6,717 nt of DNA from the NCBI GenBank assembly GCA_014237955.1, contig JABABY010000112.1:1-6717 (forward strand), written 5' to 3'. The notes under the pieces are model-generated. The model ran no database searches, was not told where the DNA came from, and worked only from the letters and a program-made list of their open reading frames with translations. Source of the DNA: Planctomycetota bacterium. Its GTDB lineage: Bacteria > Planctomycetota > Planctomycetia > Pirellulales > UBA7805. Each line of letters begins with the position of its first letter. The first letter of the stretch is position 1. Positions 1 to 6,018 of the stretch are shown piece by piece. The translations under genes and the position numbers were made by a program.

Positions 1-1213
1 CGATTTCAAACTGTTTTCCCGAATCATCCCGTTGGATCTCTGTCGTAAGGAAGTCTCCTTCCTTCAGGTCAGTGAGTTTGGCTTTTTCATCATTGAGATA
101 GAGCTGATCTGTTTCTCCAAATTCAACGGTAGGCCGATCCCTGCCTTCCAGCGGCGCGATAACGACCTTTAGTTTGTCCGGGTATATATGTTTGATGACA
201 CCCGACATTGGCCGCAATTGGGGTGGTGGCTTTGGTTTTTTTGATTTGGGGAGAAAAATAAGCACTATGCAAAGCAGGATGCTCGCAGAGGCGGCAATGT
301 AGAGAACTTTTTGTCGTTTCTTTTTAGCTGCCTGGGCATCTGCGATTTCTGCTTCGGCTCTTTCTGCATCGGTTGGCCCGCCAGGGCCAAGCCCCATGCC
401 GGTCTTAAGTTCTCTAATGGCTTCATCGGCCGCAGAGTAGCGAATCGCCCGGTCTTTGGTCGCGAGGCGTTCGATAACCCGTTGCAAATCCTCGGGAACC
501 CCCTGCAGGACGCGACCAATTGGAGGAATCTTGCGGTCATGCGCGGCGTGCCACATCATCCAGGCCATCTGTTGGTCGCGACCGAAAGCGTTGAGTCCTG
601 GGAATAGCGAATCGAAAGCATCGCCACACATCAACTCGTACATGGAAAAGCCAAGTGAATATAGATCACTTGCTGGTCCTACGGGTCCGAACTGATCCGA
701 TACGCGCTCCGGTGCGATGTATCGAGTCGTCCCTTTGAAAAGACTCCCCTGGTCATTTGTTGCCCTTTGCGCCAGTCCAAAATCTCCAAGCTTGATCCAG
801 TTTCTACGGTCGATAAGAAGATTGCTGGGTTTTACATCTCCGTGAACAATATTGTTGCTGTGCAAAAATTTAAGTGCTTGCAGGCTGCAAACAAGGCTTA
901 GGCGGAGAAAATTGAGGTCTAGCGGTTGGCCCCCCGCGTGGTTTTTCACGCTATCGGCCATTAATTCAAGAACCAACCATCCACGAGACCTGTCGATATC
1001 GTAGATGCTCATAATGTTGGGATGCTCGAGTGACGCGAGCAGTTGGGCTTCCTCCCAATAGCGATCAAGTTGTCGCTGGTCTTCAAGGAACTGTGGGTGG
1101 ATTGCTTTGATGGCAACGTCACGGTTTAGTTCATTGTCCCGTGCGCGATAGACGGTGGCAAAATCACCGACAGCAATCTTTTCAAGAATGTCGTATCGGG
1201 TGTGGGGAAGCAT
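1..1213 (-). CDS. Transmembrane Hanks-type Ser/Thr protein kinase, 3' end cut by the window edge
   Basis: A reading frame of 404 codons runs from ATG at 1213 off the left edge with no stop, so the C-terminus is missing. Residues 7-265 form a protein kinase domain, predicted cytoplasmic, that transfers phosphate from ATP to Ser/Thr. Visible landmarks are the ATP-binding Lys in VAIK (K36), the helix-C Glu in WEEAQLL (E55), catalytic loop HGDVKPSN (D126, K128, N131), DFG (D144-G146), APE (167-169), the D183 of SDLYSLG, and a late Arg at R258. Two features are atypical: the glycine loop reads IAVGDFATVY, with Ala where the first and third Gly usually sit, and the catalytic loop is HGD rather than HRD. 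A charged, Ala/Lys-rich segment (283-302) leads into one membrane helix (about 303-321), then a Lys/Pro stretch and a small, probably beta-rich domain (from about 337) predicted outside the membrane. The start lies 21 nt after the stop of the zinc-ribbon gene, without a clear Shine-Dalgarno. Kinase identity is firm; the substrate is unknown, though FHA-CpaF and the zinc-ribbon protein are candidates by context. Confidence 0.93.
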   Translation of the reverse strand, partial: MLPHTRYDILEKIAVGDFATVYRARDNELNRDVAIKAIHPQFLEDQRQLDRYWEEAQLLASLEHPNIMSIYDIDRSRGWLVLELMADSVKNHAGGQPLDLNFLRLSLVCSLQALKFLHSNNIVHGDVKPSNLLIDRRNWIKLGDFGLAQRATNDQGSLFKGTTRYIAPERVSDQFGPVGPASDLYSLGFSMYELMCGDAFDSLFPGLNAFGRDQQMAWMMWHAAHDRKIPPIGRVLQGVPEDLQRVIERLATKDRAIRYSAADEAIRELKTGMGLGPGGPTDAERAEAEIADAQAAKKKRQKVLYIAASASILLCIVLIFLPKSKKPKPPPQLRPMSGVIKHIYPDKLKVVIAPLEGRDRPTVEFGETDQLYLNDEKAKLTDLKEGDFLTTEIQRDDSGKQFEI

Positions 1214-1234
1214 AAATTCAATATCGCTTATCGA

Positions 1235-2143
1235 TCAATGTTTATTAAGTTCTGTAAGAATATCCGAAAGTTGTTTTTCAAGATCCTCGTCGCTTCGCAG
1301 TGAACGGTCCGACGATTCAATCAACTGTCCAGTGAGCCCTTTTTCGTCATGGTCGCGTTTGTGGTGCTCCGCTCGCAGTAGATGTAGGACTTTTCGGTAA
1401 TATGTCTGTTCCTTTGCTGCGTCTCCCTGGGACCGTGCCAGAAGGGCATCTCTCAGATATTTCTGGTATGGAACCAATTGGTTGTCAGGTTCTTGTATGT
1501 ATTTATCCTTGAGGCGTAAGATCATCCCCTCAATATCGGAATGTGTTTTTGTGGAGGGGTCCTCAAACATAAGCAGTGCCGTTGAAGCAATAAGACTACC
1601 ACAGATTAGAAGGACCAAGCCCCACGGATTCTGTGTTCTTTTCGATTCCATTTTTTGTTGGGAATCTACATCTGTTGATAGTGTTAATTCCGGTAGCTGC
1701 CCGTCAGCTCCCATTTCAATTCGTGACTCGGCAATATCTGCCGCAATGAATTTGGCAACATTCTCAGTCGCTTTTTGTTGCGACTTGATCTTTGGAGGCT
1801 CTTTGGAGGCAGTAGGAACTCGTTCCTGACTGGATGGCGGAACTTCGATTCCAGTAGGCCTTGTTAAGGGTTCTTCAATAGGTGGCGACTGGGATGTGGT
1901 ATTCTTTGGGCTTTTCGGTAAACGTGGCGGCGGACGATTTTCTGATGTCCCGGTACTATCTTCTTGCGCCAAAGTGTTGTCAGGAAGGCCCGTTTCGGTC
2001 GAGGTCGATTCTGGATTGCTTGTGGCGTCTTGAGGTACCCAAAGACGGCCCTGGCATTGATCACAGAAGGCATACTGCCCTGCAAACTCGTCGCCAAACG
2101 AAAGCATCTTCGTGCAACGGGGACAGGAAAGCTCAATGGGCAT
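1235..2143 (-). CDS. Zinc-ribbon, single-pass membrane protein of unknown function
   Basis: This 302-residue protein is not a family I can name. Residues 1-37 form a compact zinc ribbon with two CxxC pairs (C7/C10 and C27/C30), a style very common at the N-terminus of planctomycete proteins. Residues 38-125 are rich in Ser, Thr, Pro and Glu and look disordered. Residues 126-165 may be partly helical. One membrane helix spans about 174-193 (NPWGLVLLICGSLIAS). The C-terminal 110 residues are charged and helical, with a segment around 223-258 (PYQKYLRDALLARSQGD, then KEQTYYRKVLHLL) resembling a TPR-like helical pair. With positive residues before the helix, the ribbon and linker should be cytoplasmic and the helical tail outside. 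It sits between tadC and the kinase (gaps 17 and 21 nt), so it is probably co-expressed with both. Inferred roles are an adaptor or kinase substrate; a structural Tad role is also possible. The start at 2143 is backed by an AGGA 7 nt upstream. Confidence 0.88.
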   Translation of the reverse strand: MPIELSCPRCTKMLSFGDEFAGQYAFCDQCQGRLWVPQDATSNPESTSTETGLPDNTLAQEDSTGTSENRPPPRLPKSPKNTTSQSPPIEEPLTRPTGIEVPPSSQERVPTASKEPPKIKSQQKATENVAKFIAADIAESRIEMGADGQLPELTLSTDVDSQQKMESKRTQNPWGLVLLICGSLIASTALLMFEDPSTKTHSDIEGMILRLKDKYIQEPDNQLVPYQKYLRDALLARSQGDAAKEQTYYRKVLHLLRAEHHKRDHDEKGLTGQLIESSDRSLRSDEDLEKQLSDILTELNKH

Positions 2144-2150
2144 CAGGGAA

Positions 2151-2154
2151 TCCT
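2151..2154 (-). promoter_or_regulatory. Shine-Dalgarno-like AGGA ahead of the zinc-ribbon gene
   Basis: Read on the minus strand, AGGA is followed by 7 nt (TTCCCTG) and then ATG at 2143. It is the only gene start in the window with a recognisable ribosome binding site; the starts at 1213, 3096, 4063 and 6010 have none. It lies inside the 17-nt gap after tadC and supports the chosen start. A four-base match can arise by chance. Confidence 0.5.
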
Positions 2155-2160
2155 GGAGGG

Positions 2161-3096
2161 TTAAAAAATAAAGCCGCCGCGCATGACATTAAGCACAAAT
2201 GGACCAAGAATAATTAACACGGTGGAAAACATGATTAAGACGCCGGGTAAAAGCATGTTCACGCCGGCTTCCGCCGCGAGTGTTTCGCCACGTTGAATGC
2301 GCTTAATCCGGAGTACATCGGATTGGGTTCTAAAAACCTGGGCTAATGGAGCCCCGAGCTCTTCTCCCTGGATAATGGCGCCGACAATGCTGGATACCTC
2401 GTCATCTGCTAAGCGTAGTCGCATCGCATGAAATGCTTCTGTACGCGTTTTGCCCATGTTCATGTCGGCCAGAACGCGACCAAATTCCACCGCTACGGGA
2501 TGTCCTTCGAATTCACAAACACCCTGTTCCAGTGCTTGTAGAAAAGTGGTCCCTGCTTCCATAAGCAGCGTGAGTAAGTCGAGAAGGAAAGGAAATCGCC
2601 GTTTGATTAATAAAACTCGATAGCGAGCTCGCTTCTTTAGCCGCAGACGGAGTATCCAGACAGTAATAAGACTAAAGCCAATAGCAATGAATGCGCCTGC
2701 CAACGTCACGTAGCGTGAAAAAAACCAGAAGTAAAAGGGGAAACATATGGTGGCAATGAGTTGCATGCGTCCGAGATATTCTTCGGCTATCCAAAATCTG
2801 GAAAGACCTGCCGCACCAATTTCACGCTGAATATCAGGCAGTGAATCAGAAAACATATTGCGGTTTATGCGGGCAAAGGTTTGAATGATAGTCTGGAAGT
2901 ACCGATAGAAGAAATCAGCTTTTCGTAAGTGATTGATTCGGTTGATGTCATAGCGCCATTCGTCGCTTTGCATCAGATCGTCCGTTGCCAGTGAACGCAG
3001 CACCCACCAGGAAAAAAGTGTTATGCCTGCGCCTACTGCCACGCTTGCGACAACATTTAAGTGCAGTTGATCAAATAAGGCGGCGATAGAGTACAT
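2161..3096 (-). CDS. tadC: Tad pilus inner-membrane platform protein TadC (T2SF/GspF-like domain)
   Basis: This 311-residue protein has the length and layout of TadC. An N-terminal membrane helix (about 13-35) is followed by a charged cytoplasmic segment, two closely spaced helices (about 109-127 and 129-149), a cytoplasmic T2SF helical bundle (about 165-275) and a final helix (about 278-301). The T2SF part shows family-like sequence, including FPFLLDLLTLLMEAG at 168-182 and GEELGAPLAQVFRTQSDVLR at 244-263. In Tad systems TadB and TadC form the inner-membrane platform that couples the CpaF ATPase to pilin extraction and assembly. It lies 34 nt after tadB and 17 nt before the zinc-ribbon gene. 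No Shine-Dalgarno is visible before ATG. TadC rather than TadB is assigned from gene order, the long segment between helices one and two, and the short C-terminus just after the last helix. Confidence 0.93.
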   Translation of the reverse strand: MYSIAALFDQLHLNVVASVAVGAGITLFSWWVLRSLATDDLMQSDEWRYDINRINHLRKADFFYRYFQTIIQTFARINRNMFSDSLPDIQREIGAAGLSRFWIAEEYLGRMQLIATICFPFYFWFFSRYVTLAGAFIAIGFSLITVWILRLRLKKRARYRVLLIKRRFPFLLDLLTLLMEAGTTFLQALEQGVCEFEGHPVAVEFGRVLADMNMGKTRTEAFHAMRLRLADDEVSSIVGAIIQGEELGAPLAQVFRTQSDVLRIKRIQRGETLAAEAGVNMLLPGVLIMFSTVLIILGPFVLNVMRGGFIF

Positions 3097-3130
3097 TCAG
3101 GTCACTTGGAGTGTGCGCGATAAGAATTCA

Positions 3131-4063
3131 TTAAACATCAGGATTTAAAATGTGGCGGGCCCAGAGATAGGCCAAGATATTTAAAATGATGGCAACGGCT
3201 AAAACTAATTGTCCAGGAAGTGAGGTGAATAACGTGAGCACTGCCAGCCTGTCAACAAAGAAATAGACAGCAAGTATAATCGGTGGCGTTATCGCCATGT
3301 AGACAGTCGATTTCCGGGCCATCGCCGTATCCGCTTGTACTTTGCGCTCCAGACGCTGCAATTCTCTCACAGAATGGGCGATGCGGTCGACGGTTTCATT
3401 AAGCCGTCCACCGCTCTCGCGGCTGGCTAGCATCGCTGCAGCAAAGAGGGCAAAGTTTTCACTGTGCAGTCGTTGTTTTGCCTCTTCGAGGGTGCGGTCA
3501 AGTGGCTTGCCCATTTCATACTCTCCCGCGATGCGAGAAAACTCCGCTTTGATCGGTTTTGGTGAGTGGTCAGCAAGCAAATGTATTGCTTGCGGCAGTG
3601 AAAGTCCCGCGCGAATGCTGCTAGAGAGTGAAACCATAGAATCAGCAAGCTGGTCTTCAATTTGTTGGCGGTGCCGTTCGGCCAGGCGTTGCAAAATGAA
3701 CCACGGCCCGACAAAGATCAGTAGGCTGCTGAGAATGGCAAAAGTGAGGCTGTCCGCCAGTAGCCAAAATCCGAGCAAGGCAATACCAAGGACGCATGAC
3801 CATATGATGAGTCCAGTGCGGACCCTCCCTGTCGGAAAATGCAGGCGTCGCAATTTGTCGGTAAGATTGGCCTCTAGATGGTTGATTGCAGTCCAATAGT
3901 AAGGTCGCGCAAAAAATGCAAAGAGCCCCGTACCCACGCCGACAAAAGCGGATGAAGTGAGTATTAATAAACCACTCGATGTCATGGAGAATAAAGGCAT
4001 GGCAATTGTTGTGCGATATATTGGACGAATAGTATGGCCGATGTTCCCGACAGGATTGATCAT
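3131..4063 (-). CDS. tadB: Tad pilus inner-membrane platform protein TadB (T2SF/GspF-like domain)
   Basis: This 310-residue protein has membrane helices at about 30-52, 83-102, 104-124, 253-271 and 280-301, with a cytoplasmic T2SF domain between the third and fourth (about 130-250). Family-typical stretches are DQLADSMVSLSSSIRAGLSL (137-156), which opens the helical bundle, and ESGGRLNETVDRIAHSVREL (216-235). TadB pairs with TadC as the platform on which CpaF acts, and its position directly after the ATPase and before tadC fits the usual cpaF-tadB-tadC order. The start at 4063 is 15 nt after the cpaF stop and lacks a Shine-Dalgarno. In-frame ATGs at 4000 and 3985 would remove 21 or 26 residues and still keep the first helix, so the true start is uncertain. 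Identity is firm; the exact N-terminus is not. Confidence 0.93.
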   Translation of the reverse strand: MINPVGNIGHTIRPIYRTTIAMPLFSMTSSGLLILTSSAFVGVGTGLFAFFARPYYWTAINHLEANLTDKLRRLHFPTGRVRTGLIIWSCVLGIALLGFWLLADSLTFAILSSLLIFVGPWFILQRLAERHRQQIEDQLADSMVSLSSSIRAGLSLPQAIHLLADHSPKPIKAEFSRIAGEYEMGKPLDRTLEEAKQRLHSENFALFAAAMLASRESGGRLNETVDRIAHSVRELQRLERKVQADTAMARKSTVYMAITPPIILAVYFFVDRLAVLTLFTSLPGQLVLAVAIILNILAYLWARHILNPDV

Positions 4064-4078
4064 TGCGCGGGAGCGATA

Positions 4079-6010
4079 TTATTCCTTTGTGGTTGAAGAT
4101 CCATTGCGGGATGTCGTTGAGCTTGGCTGGTCGTAAAGAAAATCGAGATCGAGCAAGTCCTTTTGAACCAGATGGTCGATGAAACTGGGTAAATATCCCG
4201 TAGGCCGAAGTCCTGCGTCGTCGCGCAAGTTGTATATATCGGTGACGTTCGTGCGATGTGAGTCCGGGTCGATACCGGTTAGCTCTGAAATCTGTGTAAC
4301 CATTCGTCCGCCACTGGGCGTCCGGTCGATATGTACCACCAAATCAATCGCCGAGCAGACTTGGCGGTGGATAGAAATGACCGGCAAATCGGCTGCCATC
4401 AAGATCAATACTTCGAGTCGTTCAAGGACTTCTGCCGCACTATTGGCATGGAGTGTCGTCATCGAGCCATCGTGTCCAGTGTTCATCGCCTGGACCATGT
4501 CGAGTGCCTCCGGTCCCCGACACTCGCCTACGAGAATACGGTCGGGTCGCATTCGCAGTGCATTGGTCACCAAATTGCGGATCGTATATTCACCAACGCC
4601 TTCTACATTAGCGGGTTTTGATTCAAGTGTGACCACATGTTCTTGGTGGAGACGAAGTTCAGTGGTGTCCTCAATGGTAACAATCCGTTGTTTATAAGGG
4701 ATGAAACTTGAGAGGATGTTTAGGAAAGTGGTTTTTCCAGTACCGGTGCCGCCACTTACCAAGATATTTCGTCCGTCAATAACCGCTGCCCGCAAGAATG
4801 TTGCTGCAGAATGAGTGATGCTGCCTAGTTCCAATAAGGCATCCATTGTTAGTCTTTGTATGGGAAATTTACGGATGGTCAGGCAAGGCCCTTTGATGGC
4901 AAGCGGAGGTATGATCGCATTAACACGAGATCCGTCCGGCAATCTCGCATCGACCAAAGGCTGGCTTTTGTCAATCCGTCGACCGACTTGAGCGACAATC
5001 CGCTCGATAACGGCTTCGGTAACTTTCTCTGAAAGAAAACGCCTTCCGGACCGCTCGATGATGCCGTCTCGTTCAACAAAAATCTGGTCGCTCTTAACAA
5101 CCATAATTTCCGTAATGGTCGGTGCTCGCAGTAGGTCCTGTAGTGGACCAAATCCAAACACAGTGTCTTTTAGGTCTTTTTTAATAGATCGCAAAATCAA
5201 ATATTTGCGTAGTTCGGCATGAAGGTGGGGGCGCACAAGATGGAAATGCTCGTTGAAGTGGCTTTCGAGCTTTCGGATGCGACTACTCACATCGGGTAGA
5301 CGATTCAAGGCAAGCTTCTCTCGCACGAATGTGAGCAGGCTGTGGAGTTCCGTTTCTCGCTCGGAGACCAGTGTGGCAGGTACGTCAAACTCGTTGCTGG
5401 TAAGGGTTGCTAGATCAAATATCTCATCCTCCTTGCCACTCTCCATAATTAACTGGTTGACCAGTTGATCGCGTAGTGTGATGCCAGTAATTTCTTCCAG
5501 AAGCATTTCATTTTCGGTTTCAAAAAGGCCCATCTCCCGACAGACATCTTCAATATGATTTTCCAGAAGCAAAATGCTGTCATGATTAGCGCCTCGTTCC
5601 ATTTCAAATTCGTAAAGGTCAAGTCTTTCCAGGAGTCGTTGATGGATTTGCAACTCCAATGCAGCCATAATGCTGCGAAGATGGGATTCCAATTCGGAAC
5701 GACTGAAATGGGTGGCCGTTTCAGTTTCAAAGGAAAGCGTGAACGGCCAGATACGAATTTTAGTGCCTTTGGCGAACGATGCTTTCTGTCCGCCAAGAAG
5801 TTCCGTGTCGCCGATCAAGCAGCTGTTGAGGCCTACGTTTTCGAGTTCTAGTAAATCATCGGTCACGCGAACCACTGCGTGCTGACGTGAAACTAGGGGG
5901 CTCGGCAGCACGATGTGGTTATCATGATCTCGGCCAATACGGAATTCCGTACCGTCGATCTCGACCATCGAACGGCGGCTTTCACTAACGCGATTGAACC
6001 AAATTCGCAT
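4079..6010 (-). CDS. cpaF: FHA domain fused to Tad pilus assembly ATPase CpaF/TadA
   Basis: This 643-residue fusion is well over the roughly 450-500 residues typical of CpaF. Residues 1-97 are an FHA phosphothreonine-binding domain that keeps the usual ligand-binding positions: G26-R27 (FRIGRD), S41 and H44 (SRQH), and N62 (VGLNS). Residues 100-285 are helical and longer than usual; IHQRLLERLDL at 122-132 matches the normal start of CpaF. The ATPase core starts near FGFGPLQDLL (285-294) and TITEIMV, followed by PLVDARLPDGSRVNAIIPP (351-369), Walker A GGTGTGKT (420-427), the acidic box TIEDTTEL (445-452), Walker B RILVGE with E496, and the His box TGHDGSMTTLHANS (511-524). All catalytic motifs are intact, so it should be an active hexameric secretion ATPase driving Flp pilin assembly via TadB/TadC at the inner membrane. 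The tail (629-643) is Ser/Thr-rich. The gene starts 8 nt after the cpaB stop, without a Shine-Dalgarno. The FHA domain plus the downstream kinase suggest phospho-control; that part is inferred. Confidence 0.96.
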   Translation of the reverse strand: MRIWFNRVSESRRSMVEIDGTEFRIGRDHDNHIVLPSPLVSRQHAVVRVTDDLLELENVGLNSCLIGDTELLGGQKASFAKGTKIRIWPFTLSFETETATHFSRSELESHLRSIMAALELQIHQRLLERLDLYEFEMERGANHDSILLLENHIEDVCREMGLFETENEMLLEEITGITLRDQLVNQLIMESGKEDEIFDLATLTSNEFDVPATLVSERETELHSLLTFVREKLALNRLPDVSSRIRKLESHFNEHFHLVRPHLHAELRKYLILRSIKKDLKDTVFGFGPLQDLLRAPTITEIMVVKSDQIFVERDGIIERSGRRFLSEKVTEAVIERIVAQVGRRIDKSQPLVDARLPDGSRVNAIIPPLAIKGPCLTIRKFPIQRLTMDALLELGSITHSAATFLRAAVIDGRNILVSGGTGTGKTTFLNILSSFIPYKQRIVTIEDTTELRLHQEHVVTLESKPANVEGVGEYTIRNLVTNALRMRPDRILVGECRGPEALDMVQAMNTGHDGSMTTLHANSAAEVLERLEVLILMAADLPVISIHRQVCSAIDLVVHIDRTPSGGRMVTQISELTGIDPDSHRTNVTDIYNLRDDAGLRPTGYLPSFIDHLVQKDLLDLDFLYDQPSSTTSRNGSSTTKE

Positions 6011-6018
6011 AATTCAAC

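Noticed and set aside
311..695. Short plus-strand open frames over the kinase gene
   Set aside because: They overlap the minus-strand kinase, which has all catalytic motifs through this region, and show no domain or start signal of their own.
2622..2633. 12-bp perfect palindrome AGCGAGCTCGCT inside tadC
   Set aside because: One or two such 12-bp palindromes are expected by chance in 6.7 kb, and it encodes an ordinary Lys/Arg-rich segment.
3097..3130. Longest gap (34 nt, tadB to tadC) as a promoter or terminator
   Set aside because: No -35/-10 pair, hairpin or U-run is visible, and flanking genes are on the same strand with partner functions.
3573..3593. 8-bp inverted repeat with a 5-nt loop inside tadB
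   Set aside because: Arms of this length, with several loop sizes allowed, are expected about once by chance in a window this size. It lies in conserved T2SF coding sequence.
3342..3899. 185-codon plus-strand open frame
   Set aside because: It is fully antisense to tadB, whose T2SF motifs and membrane helices are clear. The translation is Arg/Ser-rich with no recognisable domain, as expected of a shadow frame.
4179..4697. 172-codon plus-strand open frame
   Set aside because: It is antisense to the conserved ATPase core of cpaF (Walker B and His box region), with Ser/Arg-rich low-information sequence; a shadow frame.
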